Part shown: positions 15,110 to 22,821 of the stretch, one piece after another | Layout: each line of letters opens with the position of its first letter | Position numbering within the stretch: position 1 is the first letter of the stretch | DNA from: a virus | Direction: 5' to 3' (one strand) | IMG/VR virus record: IMGVR_UViG_3300031707_000008 | Coordinates: 1 to 64,000 of that record | DNA length: 64,000 nucleotides | Program-made: the position numbers and the translations under genes | The notes under the pieces: generated by a model | Database searches by the model: none | Told to the model about the DNA's origin: nothing | What the model saw: only the letters and a program-made list of their open reading frames with translations

Positions 15110-15286
15110 ATGGAGGAGTTGAAGAAGTGTGCTCATTGTGGAGGTGTTGCCATTTGGCGCGTTTATGATGTATTCACAGGATGGGCACAATGCACAGAAT
15201 GCGGTATATCCACCCAAACAAGCACGCGAGAAATCGTGACAGAGATATGGAACCGCCGCGTGGAGGTGAAAGATGAGCAAGACTGA
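15110..15286 (+). CDS. Lar-like zinc-ribbon protein, 58 aa
   Basis: ATG at 15110 follows GGAGGCGTG. The product starts MEELKKCAHCGG, continues to CTECGISTQTST and ends WNRRVEVKDEQD. Two CxxC knuckles and the terminal WNRR are the hallmark of the Lar (restriction alleviation) family, whose founder modulates host type I restriction. Many phage members are only known as zinc ribbons, so an anti-restriction role is inference. It is preceded by a structured RNA leader and overlaps the next gene. Confidence 0.75.
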   Translation: MEELKKCAHCGGVAIWRVYDVFTGWAQCTECGISTQTSTREIVTEIWNRRVEVKDEQD

Positions 15287-15857
15287 AAGAGAGGCATACG
15301 TATCTGGCTCTTTCGATGGGCAAGCAAGGAATTTAACGCCAAACGCAGCCGTTGAGATGGCGTTGGCATTATTCCCCAACAAGCCGTGCAAGAACGTAGA
15401 GGAAATAGTCGAACAATTTTTAGAGACACAAGAATGTGCGGGAACAGGATATCCTTCGGATATTTGCCCAAATTGTTTACGAGATAATCTACGAAGATTC
15501 TATGAATTCTTGAGAATAAACGAAGAAACGGAGGAAATATGTACTATTAATACGTGTCGGTTCTACGACGGAACGGTGGAGGAGCATTGTGCCGCAGAGG
15601 AACGATGCCCCAATCTGACAAAGAAGTCGTGCAAGGATGTACGGAAGATCGTCGATAAGTATTGCGCGGACGAAGACTATCAGGGCCTATTCAATGAAAG
15701 AAAACATTGCCAGTGTACGATTGGTATTAGTATCGAGGGAGAACCACCGTGGATGTGTTGTGAATGTGTCACAAGCGACTGTAAACCCGGCGTCTGGAGC
15801 GAGGGAAAGATTGTAGCGAAAGAAGGTGGTCAAGAACATGAATTTAGAGGAATTTAA
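15273..15857 (+). CDS. Cysteine-rich hypothetical protein, 194 aa
   Basis: ATG at 15273 follows GGAGGTGAAAG and overlaps the Lar-like stop. The N-terminal part is helical (AAVEMALALFP, VEEIVEQFLET) and the protein has many Cys pairs: CPNCL, CTINTC, CAAEERC, CQC, MCCEC and SDC. Several zinc sites or a modular metal-binding protein are likely. FYDGTVEEHCAAEERC resembles small Cys modules common in phage hypothetical proteins. Function unknown. Confidence 0.7.
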   Translation: MSKTEREAYVSGSFDGQARNLTPNAAVEMALALFPNKPCKNVEEIVEQFLETQECAGTGYPSDICPNCLRDNLRRFYEFLRINEETEEICTINTCRFYDGTVEEHCAAEERCPNLTKKSCKDVRKIVDKYCADEDYQGLFNERKHCQCTIGISIEGEPPWMCCECVTSDCKPGVWSEGKIVAKEGGQEHEFRGI

Positions 15858-16125
15858 GGCGTGGGTAGATAAAGAGCGTTACTATGCCGAAATAGAAACT
15901 AGTATGGAAGCCTTAAATGTATGGCGCAAGGTTGAGGAGAATGTAAAGACAATTCCAAGTGATTTTAATTTGCGTGAATGGCAAAGATGCCCCGTTTGCG
16001 AAGGACATGGGTTAGTTCCTTACCCGCCTGGCGTTGCTGTAAGCATGCCTTTTACGAGTAGTTCTATGGGTCCGTGGGTATGTCCGACGTGTAAAGGAAT
16101 AGGAAAAATTGAGAAACCGTTGTAA
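15838..16125 (+). CDS. Zinc-finger protein with DnaJ-like CxxCxGxG motifs
   Basis: ATG at 15838 follows AAGGTGGTCAAGAAC. The 95-residue product has a helical N-terminus and a C-terminal pair of knuckles, CPVCEGHG and CPTCKGIG, separated by about 25 residues, like half of a DnaJ central zinc domain. Such domains bind unfolded protein or nucleic acid; no J-domain is present. It ends a run of four small Cys-rich genes. Confidence 0.7.
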   Translation: MNLEEFKAWVDKERYYAEIETSMEALNVWRKVEENVKTIPSDFNLREWQRCPVCEGHGLVPYPPGVAVSMPFTSSSMGPWVCPTCKGIGKIEKPL

Positions 16126-16146
16126 ACCAGAGAAGGAGAATTCGCA

Positions 16147-17295
16147 ATGAAGAAATTGTGGAGACCAAAAATTTTTTGGGGTATATTTTTCATGGTCTTG
16201 TTTCTGGGAATGGGTTGCGACAATGATCCTGCTGTAATGTACCCACATCGAGCGGTAATCCATTGCGCAAGTCTTGCAGATTGGAGTGATGCAAAAATCA
16301 CGGAAGCGGCAAAGGGTTGGTTTATTGTTGTTCCAATGGATCGCATTTTCGCACCTGCAGAGAAAGTCGTTCTTGACAAAATTTACGCGGAAAATACATC
16401 TATGCAATTTCTCGGATATGTTACGGTATTGGGTGTGTATACATTGTGGCCGGATACTACGGGGTTTCGTGAGACTTTGCCTTTCAACTTGGACTATTAT
16501 TATGCGTGTCGGAGTGATTGGGTGTGGACGACAACTGGTGACACTGCAATGATTTGGCCGGGATTGGTCTTGTTGAATCCTATCAAAGATGGAATTGTAA
16601 ATAGAGCATTAATTTCACGAATTACGCGCTTGATCTATCATTACAAAATGCTTGGAACGTATCGCAACGACGGAATTTTTCATGATTACATAATGACTAG
16701 TGTTATAACTGGTTTGCCTACAATGTTTGGGAATGTTGATTTAGATGGTGATGGCGTGATTTTTCAGAATGATATTTCAGAAAAAGCACTTTTGTTGCAG
16801 TACCAAAGCGAATATTTAGACTCTTTACGAAGTGTCTTGGGTACGGATTACATCCAGATTGCGAATGGCAAGGCTGCTCAAGATGTCAACGAAATACGCA
16901 GACGATTAAATGGGATTAACTTCGAGAGTTTCCCCCGGCAACCGTGGCGCTTTACGGATCAAATGGGATTTCTTCGAATGTTAATAACGCAACGTCCGGG
17001 TTATTTATTGCCAGCGAAATCACGAACTTGGTCAATCGTGAACGATATTTCTGGTACGGGCAATTACCGTGTCTTCATTTGTAGTTTATTGGGAGGGACG
17101 TTCTACAATGAATTTTTCAATGGGGAGTCATTGTTCGATCATTGGAGTGTGAATGTTTCTACGGGGGCACCGATCGGATATTTGTCCGCGGTGAAATCCG
17201 GGAGTGACATCGTTATCACAAGGAAGTTTACCGGTGGAACTGCGACACTTTCGTTTGACTCAACAGGCACGATTAAGACGTGTATTTTTCAATAG
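16147..17295 (+). CDS. Lipoprotein, possible glycosidase-like TIM barrel
   Basis: A 382-residue protein. Positions 1-24 form a lipoprotein signal (basic MKKLWRPK, hydrophobic FWGIFFMVLFLGMG, then Cys24), although the -2 Met is unusual. The body has spaced motifs such as GYVTVLGVYTLWPD, NDGIFHDYIMTS and GNVDLDGDGVIFQND, recalling hypothetical glycoside hydrolase families (GHL15 type), with a calcium-loop-like DLDGDG. A membrane-anchored, phage-encoded envelope protein could alter the host surface or exclude later phages. Enzyme activity is unproven. Confidence 0.6.
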   Translation: MKKLWRPKIFWGIFFMVLFLGMGCDNDPAVMYPHRAVIHCASLADWSDAKITEAAKGWFIVVPMDRIFAPAEKVVLDKIYAENTSMQFLGYVTVLGVYTLWPDTTGFRETLPFNLDYYYACRSDWVWTTTGDTAMIWPGLVLLNPIKDGIVNRALISRITRLIYHYKMLGTYRNDGIFHDYIMTSVITGLPTMFGNVDLDGDGVIFQNDISEKALLLQYQSEYLDSLRSVLGTDYIQIANGKAAQDVNEIRRRLNGINFESFPRQPWRFTDQMGFLRMLITQRPGYLLPAKSRTWSIVNDISGTGNYRVFICSLLGGTFYNEFFNGESLFDHWSVNVSTGAPIGYLSAVKSGSDIVITRKFTGGTATLSFDSTGTIKTCIFQ

Positions 17296-17319
17296 TGTTT
17301 GTTAACTAGGAGGTGTATC

Positions 17320-18975
17320 ATGCCTTACCCCAACGAGCATGCGTGTAGGTTGCGGCAACCTGGGGCATTCTTGCGGAATACTTTCGCAAGAATGTCACGT
17401 AAATCGGCTGAGTTTCATAAGGTGTATTCTGTAATCTTAGCGAAACTCATTAAGGATGGTATTCGAGGACCCTTGACGGAGCAAGCCTATCGTTACAAAA
17501 AGTTAGTTTGGGCGGTTTCGCAAGCACGCTCGCATTGCAAGAGTCATAAAGGAATTTCTTTTGAACCCGCTAGTGAGTCGAAGTACTTCGTTGAATCCCG
17601 CATGAAGGAATCTGTGGATGGTTGTTGTGGTGGAGAGGAGCGATGCATGCAAGAACCTGACTTTTACTTTGCCCGCCCATCTATTACAGAACTTGCGGGG
17701 TCATTAATTTTCATCGATGAATTTCTTGAAGGCGAGTACGAGGCGTTGCATAATGGGATTGTGGCAATACGCAATCGGTTGGATGAGGATCTTCTTCTTG
17801 GGAATTTTCCGAATCCCATTTTAGAAGAGATGAAGGAGGCAGCTTCTGTTGGTAGATTGGAACCTGGGCAAGCTTCATTTATAGCGTCAGCGTCTTGTTT
17901 ATCTCGGGTAGGAGGAAAAAATACGTTTTCGGGCGTAGAGGGTGCACTCAAGTATTTCGTTGACACATTCCCAAATACGCGTATCCTTGCGGAGAAGATG
18001 ATAATGGGTGTTGGATGTCTTCTTATCAAGTCGCATGACAGTGTTCGAATTATATCTTCTCAAGGAAGAGATTTAACCAGTAAGTTGCCATCTTTGGTAC
18101 AAGCCGTACTTGCGTTGCCAGATAAGTATGTTACGTTGCATGGAATATTGGAGAAGTGGGAGGAAACTCAAACGGGATTGCGCCCAGCAAGCAAGTTGGA
18201 ATTGATGAATTACTTATTCTTCGCGCAAGACGTTGGAGATAAGACGATTGTTTGCAACGTTGTAGATGTTGTTTTTGCTATGGAGGATGTACACAACCTT
18301 CCTTTGACAGCACGCAAGACTTTACTTCGTAGTATCTTAATAACTTCTTCAGCGTGTCAAGAATTGAAGTATTCAGAAAAAGCGATTCCGACATTGACAA
18401 AGAAGTTAGTATTGTTGCCATACACAATTGAAATGTGTGCTGGATCGATCTCGCACGCGGTAGAGTTAAATGGAATCTTGCCGGGGTCGCTTGGGGTTAT
18501 ACTCAAATGCGCGAGTTCAACGTATCCACTTTCTGGAGTTTGTTCTGCTTGGGCAGAACTTCCTCGTGGGGAAACTTGCAATTGCGTAATTTGGCAGAAA
18601 GATGTTGTACCTGGCGGTTTATTCCAGTATCATTTGGGTTTAGGTTGTACTGAGGAAGAGTCCTATGAGGCGCTAAATGTAGTTTCTCTTCAAAAGGAGG
18701 ATGTTGTCAATATTGGTTTATCTTCTCCTGTGAGTTTTTCTTTTGGGGAGGGAGAGGTCGTTCGCGTTAGTTTTGAGAAGATGAACGTTTTTGCCTGCGA
18801 AGGGATTTACCGTATAATACTATCGAATGCTAAGATTTTAAGCCAATTCGATGGGGATATAGTGTCTACGGTTGCTGAAGTTCGAGAACAAGTTCGGGAG
18901 AAGAATTTGTTAATCGAAAGTGACTTTACGCAGAGGCATTTGGAACATCTTTTACGAGAAAGTGAAAGGCGGTGA
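17320..18975 (+). CDS. Head-region fusion with degenerate DNA ligase-like domain
   Basis: A 551-residue protein; ATG 17320 follows AGGAGGTGTATC. The start, MPYPNEHACRLRQPGAF, and then SQARSHCKSHKGISFEPAS match an N-terminal module seen in phage prohead-associated (XkdF-like) proteins. From about residue 220, RILAEKMIMGVG, SSQGRDLT, LHGILEKW and GVILKCASSTYPLSG align in order with ATP-dependent ligase motifs I, III, IIIa and V, but the nucleophilic Lys, the motif I Asp and Arg and the IIIa Asp-Gly-Glu residues are replaced. It therefore looks like a pseudoenzyme. It lies just before the prohead protease, so a capsid assembly role is inferred. Confidence 0.55.
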   Translation: MPYPNEHACRLRQPGAFLRNTFARMSRKSAEFHKVYSVILAKLIKDGIRGPLTEQAYRYKKLVWAVSQARSHCKSHKGISFEPASESKYFVESRMKESVDGCCGGEERCMQEPDFYFARPSITELAGSLIFIDEFLEGEYEALHNGIVAIRNRLDEDLLLGNFPNPILEEMKEAASVGRLEPGQASFIASASCLSRVGGKNTFSGVEGALKYFVDTFPNTRILAEKMIMGVGCLLIKSHDSVRIISSQGRDLTSKLPSLVQAVLALPDKYVTLHGILEKWEETQTGLRPASKLELMNYLFFAQDVGDKTIVCNVVDVVFAMEDVHNLPLTARKTLLRSILITSSACQELKYSEKAIPTLTKKLVLLPYTIEMCAGSISHAVELNGILPGSLGVILKCASSTYPLSGVCSAWAELPRGETCNCVIWQKDVVPGGLFQYHLGLGCTEEESYEALNVVSLQKEDVVNIGLSSPVSFSFGEGEVVRVSFEKMNVFACEGIYRIILSNAKILSQFDGDIVSTVAEVREQVREKNLLIESDFTQRHLEHLLRESERR

Positions 18976-18979
18976 CGCG

Positions 18980-20293
18980 TTGAAAGAAGAGGGTGTTTTT
19001 ATTATACAGACAGACGTCCCATTCGATTTTCTCATTAGTCCAACGAAAGTCGCTGCTGAGACGGATGCATCTACGGGAGAAGAGTTGTGGATTTTAGAGG
19101 CGTTGGCGTGTACGTCGGACGTCGATCTTGGGGATGATGTCATTCTCCCAATCGCAATTAAGAATTCCGAAAGCGATTTGCTCGAGTATAGTACCGTCCT
19201 CGAGAATCATGACACTGATAAGCGCGTGGGCAAGATAATTGACTCAAGGGCAATTGATGTTGGTTTGTGGGTCAAAATCATGATTTCGAAGACCGTTCCT
19301 GCTGTGTGGCAACAGGTTCAAGAAGGTGTTTTGAGTAAACTTTCTATTCGTGGAAGAATTCTTGAAGTTATTAAGCATTCCGTGAATGGAAAGCCAGTAC
19401 GTGGTATTCAAAAGATGAAACTTGTTGAGACTTCTCTTGTGAGTGTTCCTATGAATGTGAAGGCAAGAGCACTACGGTGGTACGTATCGAAAGCTCTCGA
19501 CTCCGTCATGTGGGATAAAATAACTCCTGAAGGAGGTGAAAATATGCAAAGGAATCCTCGAGATGAAACGACACCCCTCCCTGCGGAGATACTCAAGGAA
19601 GCGGTGGTAGTCGAGAATTTGATTGTTCTTCCTGCGGTTGAGCAAAAGTCACTACCTATCGCTGGTGAAAGAAACGTTGAGATTCCTCCTGAGGTGAATC
19701 TTGCTGCACGACCAGATGTAGAAACTCGTAGTGTATTGCACAAAGAGACACCGGATCCCAATGACGCACCCGCTGAGGAAGAGACACCGGAAGAGGTACT
19801 AATTGAGAAAGTGATAAAAGTGCCTCTTGTTGAAAGTGTAGTAGAAGTTACTCCTTCTGAGATAGTGAAGGAGAAAGTGCTTCCTGCGGCAGAAGAGTCG
19901 GCTAAAGCGATTGCTCAAACGATTAACGTTTTGAAGGATGCTTTACCACACGTGATTGACAAGACTTCTCTTCCAGGAGAAGGTCTTTCTGTGGAAATGG
20001 CGAAGATAGCGAAAGACGTCGTGGATTTGCAAAACATTCTTGTTGCGGTCCAACAGGGTTTGGCGTTGGCTGAAAGCGTTGAGACCTTGAAGCAAGAGAT
20101 TGTTGGCTTGCGCAATCGTGTTGAGCAAACTCCTCTTCGTAAGGGTATTGACACCAAGCAACTTCCGAATGCACTCCCCACCCGCGATGCAATTTTGAAG
20201 GAATTGCGTGCATCAGAAGAGTTTAAACTATCAACCGCTCCCGAGCAACTTCGCATGGTGTTGGAAGTAATTGCTGCGACCATTTCAGCGTAA
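18980..20293 (+). CDS. Prohead protease fused to scaffold domain
   Basis: A 437-residue protein starting at TTG 18980 (GGCGGTGACGCG before it). Residues about 20-185 match the HK97-type prohead protease: a substrate-clasp strand (EALACTSDVDLGDD), catalytic His in LENHDTDK and Ser in LSKLSIRGRI, then LVETSLVSVPMN. From about residue 189 the sequence is acidic, Pro/Glu-rich and then coiled-coil, typical of scaffold. The protease would cleave scaffold and itself during head maturation. A nested start at 19544 allows separate scaffold. Confidence 0.85.
   Translation: MKEEGVFIIQTDVPFDFLISPTKVAAETDASTGEELWILEALACTSDVDLGDDVILPIAIKNSESDLLEYSTVLENHDTDKRVGKIIDSRAIDVGLWVKIMISKTVPAVWQQVQEGVLSKLSIRGRILEVIKHSVNGKPVRGIQKMKLVETSLVSVPMNVKARALRWYVSKALDSVMWDKITPEGGENMQRNPRDETTPLPAEILKEAVVVENLIVLPAVEQKSLPIAGERNVEIPPEVNLAARPDVETRSVLHKETPDPNDAPAEEETPEEVLIEKVIKVPLVESVVEVTPSEIVKEKVLPAAEESAKAIAQTINVLKDALPHVIDKTSLPGEGLSVEMAKIAKDVVDLQNILVAVQQGLALAESVETLKQEIVGLRNRVEQTPLRKGIDTKQLPNALPTRDAILKELRASEEFKLSTAPEQLRMVLEVIAATISA
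19544..20293 (+). CDS. Nested scaffolding protein (internal in-frame start)
   Basis: Inside the protease gene, GAAGGAGGTGAAAAT precedes an in-frame ATG at 19544, one of the strongest ribosome sites of the region. The resulting 249-residue product is the acidic, coiled-coil-rich C-terminal part (LQNILVAVQQGLALAESVETLKQEI). This copies the known arrangement of phage lambda C/Nu3, where excess scaffold is made from within the protease gene. The internal start is inferred from sequence only. Confidence 0.7.
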   Translation: MQRNPRDETTPLPAEILKEAVVVENLIVLPAVEQKSLPIAGERNVEIPPEVNLAARPDVETRSVLHKETPDPNDAPAEEETPEEVLIEKVIKVPLVESVVEVTPSEIVKEKVLPAAEESAKAIAQTINVLKDALPHVIDKTSLPGEGLSVEMAKIAKDVVDLQNILVAVQQGLALAESVETLKQEIVGLRNRVEQTPLRKGIDTKQLPNALPTRDAILKELRASEEFKLSTAPEQLRMVLEVIAATISA

Positions 20294-20355
20294 GTTTCTT
20301 TCGTATAAAGAAGTCGCTTGTGTTTTTTTCTTTTTGAATTAAGGAGGTGAAAAAA

Positions 20356-21318
20356 ATGGAAAGACCCGACATTCTAAAGGCATTGTCTGGAGTCGTTGAG
20401 AAGGGAATTGCCGCGACTAATATCGCGTCAATTCTGGAGCAACCTGAGGTTGATGCCGTTGTAGCGCATCTGATTGATTATCAGAACCCGTTTCGGCAGA
20501 ATTTGCCGCGTAGGCCTGGTTCTGGTGCGGCTTACTTGTCAAACACTCGTACTGCGGGCAATACACCCGCGCAGTTTGTTGCTGACACGGATACGCTAAT
20601 GGAGGATACCGGAACGTATGGACGCATACCTTGGACGTACAAGACTATTGCGACGCGTGGAAAGATCACGCGTAAGGCGCAAAAGATTGGGATGTCTTTG
20701 TTGGACATCATGGCGGAAGAGTTAGAAGGGAAATCGGAAGACTTCCGCAACTACGAAGAGTGGGCCATTATCTATGGTAACTCCTCCACAGCGACACAAT
20801 TCGATGGACTCGACAAGATTTTCGTTGTGACGACTCCGGGAGCGCAATGCGTTGCAATGACGACAACGTCTGGCGGTCAAGCACTTTCGTTGACGAAGCT
20901 TGATCAGGCAATTGATAAGTGTGCACTACCTCCGAACATGCTTGTGATGTCTCGGAGGACGCGGAGGCAGTTGAGAACCCTTCTTCAGGCAAGTCAACGC
21001 TTTGTAAATACAGTAGAGGTGGTTGGTGGATTCAAGGTGTTGTCGTATGACGATATCCCGGTCTTTGTTTCGACGCAGATTTTGGATACGTATACGTTCA
21101 ACGGTACTGCCGATTCTGCATCTACAGGTGGAACTTGCACGAATCTTTACGCGTTGAATACCGCGGATTGCTTCATGTCGGTTTTAACGGATGTGACCGT
21201 GGAGCCGTTGGCGAAGGATTCTTCGCAATACCAACAGTTTGACATTTACGAGGATGTAGCTCTCGTAATGAAGAACATAAAGAAGCATGTGTGCTTAATC
21301 GGTATCAAGGATTCGTAA
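20356..21318 (+). CDS. Major capsid protein (HK97 fold)
   Basis: A 320-residue protein; ATG 20356 has the site AAGGAGGTGAAAAA. It follows the protease/scaffold gene directly. AQFVADTDTLMEDTGTYGRIPWTYKTIATRGKITRKAQKIGMSLLDIMAEE corresponds to the E-loop/spine-helix region, and the C-terminal VVGGFKVLSYDDIPVFVSTQI to A-domain strands. The order and the strong terminator downstream support high-level expression. No long N-terminal delta domain is present because the scaffold is separate. Confidence 0.85.
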   Translation: MERPDILKALSGVVEKGIAATNIASILEQPEVDAVVAHLIDYQNPFRQNLPRRPGSGAAYLSNTRTAGNTPAQFVADTDTLMEDTGTYGRIPWTYKTIATRGKITRKAQKIGMSLLDIMAEELEGKSEDFRNYEEWAIIYGNSSTATQFDGLDKIFVVTTPGAQCVAMTTTSGGQALSLTKLDQAIDKCALPPNMLVMSRRTRRQLRTLLQASQRFVNTVEVVGGFKVLSYDDIPVFVSTQILDTYTFNGTADSASTGGTCTNLYALNTADCFMSVLTDVTVEPLAKDSSQYQQFDIYEDVALVMKNIKKHVCLIGIKDS

Positions 21319-21340
21319 GGTAGGGGTGAAACGTTGTGAA

Positions 21341-21379
21341 AATGGAGTTGAACTCATGTTCGAGTGCAACTCCGTTTTT
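21341..21379 (+). terminator. Rho-independent terminator after capsid gene
   Basis: GGAGTTG-a-ACTC (21344-21355) pairs with GAGT-g-CAACTCC (21362-21373) around a 6-nt loop and ends in a T-run at 21375-21379. It would dampen transcription into the connector genes so that capsid is made in excess. Confidence 0.8.
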
Positions 21380-21398
21380 CACCTAGGAGGAAAACTGC

Positions 21399-21611
21399 AT
21401 GTTCGTGTTGAAATACCAAACTCAACCGTGTCCAACTGAATGGAATGAGTTTCCACGTGACGAGACCATCAAGGTTGTAAATGGAATTGCTGTAATGGAG
21501 AAGGAAGTTTCTCGATTGCATTTGCTCTTTCGGGGGTTTGAAGATATTACGGAGACACCTGAGGGGATCGAAATTCGAAAAACGCATGGAGAACGTATTA
21601 GTAAAAAGTAG
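21399..21611 (+). CDS. Small hypothetical protein in head operon, 70 aa
   Basis: ATG 21399 has the site CTAGGAGGAAAACTGC. The product is polar with alternating strands (MFVLKYQTQPCPTEWNEF, VVNGIAVMEKEVSRLHLLFRGFEDITE). Located between capsid and connector genes, it may be a capsid accessory or head-completion protein, but no motif confirms this. Confidence 0.6.
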   Translation: MFVLKYQTQPCPTEWNEFPRDETIKVVNGIAVMEKEVSRLHLLFRGFEDITETPEGIEIRKTHGERISKK

Positions 21612-21620
21612 GAAACACGC

Positions 21621-22205
21621 GTGATTGGGAACTTGACTGACTTGAAAGTCTTTTGTGAGATTGTGGGAACAACGTATGATTCTCTTTTGAATATGTTGTT
21701 GGCACAAAAGAGTGCGTCTCTCGAGAGTGCGTGTAATCGTAGATTTGAATTGCATTCTAGGTGCGATCTTATAACGGTTAAACGCAATGTGTCACAAATT
21801 CACTTAGGGGATTATCCTGTCGTTAGCGTGGCAGCAATTACAATTGGTGACATAACGACAATTAACCCTTCAGAGTATTACGTTTCGAAGGCGCAAGGTA
21901 CTATTTACTTCTCTGACGGGGTTATTTTAGCAGGAACTACCGTGTGTGTTACGTATTCAGCGGGTTACACACCTTCTACATACATTCCGCAAGATATTGT
22001 TTTCGCTGTTTATTCTTGGGTTAATAGTCATTTTGTAACGAGGAAGTTACTTGGAATTCGTAGAGAACGTGTTGGGGATCGATCGATTGAGTTGGACACT
22101 TTAGGTTCAACAACGGATTTGCCGTCGTACGTTCGAGAAGTTGTCTACAATCGCAAACGCACTTTGACTCGCTATCATGATATTCTTGAGATAACAGGAG
22201 CGTAA
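21621..22205 (+). CDS. Head-tail connector (gp6/adaptor-like)
   Basis: A 194-residue protein (GTG start). The N-terminal helices (DLKVFCEIVGTTYDSLLNMLLAQKSASLESACNRRFE) followed by a beta stretch (YPVVSVAAITIGD, YYVSKAQGTIYF, GTTVCVTYSAGY) and then helices (IPQDIVFAVYSWVNSHF) are the usual layout of gp6-like adaptors that bind below the portal. Position directly after the capsid gene agrees. Confidence 0.75.
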   Translation: MIGNLTDLKVFCEIVGTTYDSLLNMLLAQKSASLESACNRRFELHSRCDLITVKRNVSQIHLGDYPVVSVAAITIGDITTINPSEYYVSKAQGTIYFSDGVILAGTTVCVTYSAGYTPSTYIPQDIVFAVYSWVNSHFVTRKLLGIRRERVGDRSIELDTLGSTTDLPSYVREVVYNRKRTLTRYHDILEITGA

Positions 22206-22212
22206 TGTTAAC

Positions 22213-22821
22213 GTGGCAGGAAATTTATTTTTCAACCAAGTTTTTAGTTTGTTGCGCTTTTCTGAAGTGGCGTATACACATGCTTTAGATTCTATGGTGT
22301 TGAACGTTCCCACTCTCACTTTTGAAAGGACTCCCTTCAAGATTTGGGTGGAACTTTCTGGAAGTGTAGCGGGAAATACATTTGATCTTGGTATCGTTGG
22401 ATTTGATGTCAATGCTGGGGTGACGTATGCTACTTTGGAGTTTACGGCGATTGGATTTCAATTGACACCTTGCGAATTCGGTACGTTAACTGCAGTGGCA
22501 ACCGGAGTGGTAGAACCCGCAGTTACAGTTACTTTATCGGGTTCGAATGATATGCACGAACGAATTCGCGTAAAAACTACGCAGTCAATTCTGGGGTATA
22601 TAGCGGAGAGAGGAGGTTTTTTTAGCAACCAACCTTATGGCAGTATTGTCCAAGGGGATGCTGCACTTTACGTGGAGTCTTTGAATGTCATCCAGGTTGG
22701 TGATATTATACTTTTTGGCGCGAAACAGTACTTGATTGAAGACGTTGTTGAAAAGTCAAGTTTGACTGGACAACTGAATTATGTTGTTGGCACGCTTCGC
22801 CATCAAGAAGGGAAACCATAA
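22213..22821 (+). CDS. Virion structural protein, probable head-tail joining
   Basis: A 202-residue protein with a GTG start at 22213 (AGGAGCGTAATG some 10 nt upstream). It is beta-rich (LNVPTLTFERTPFKIWVELSGSVAGNTFDLGIVGFDV), ending VVGTLRHQEGKP. It occupies the place of the head-closure or neck protein between the adaptor and tail-completion genes. No specific family match is visible. Its stop overlaps the start of the large glycosyltransferase gene. Confidence 0.6.
   Translation: MAGNLFFNQVFSLLRFSEVAYTHALDSMVLNVPTLTFERTPFKIWVELSGSVAGNTFDLGIVGFDVNAGVTYATLEFTAIGFQLTPCEFGTLTAVATGVVEPAVTVTLSGSNDMHERIRVKTTQSILGYIAERGGFFSNQPYGSIVQGDAALYVESLNVIQVGDIILFGAKQYLIEDVVEKSSLTGQLNYVVGTLRHQEGKP

Noticed and set aside
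17320-18975. Portal protein
   Set aside because: Length and position would fit, but the N-terminal MPYPNEHACRL module and ligase-like motif order fit better, and no portal stem/clip pattern is apparent.
20294-20355. Terminator between scaffold and capsid genes
   Set aside because: A weak TTCTTT/AAAGAA hairpin precedes a T-rich stretch, but the stem is short and distant from the T-run; it would block capsid expression without another promoter.
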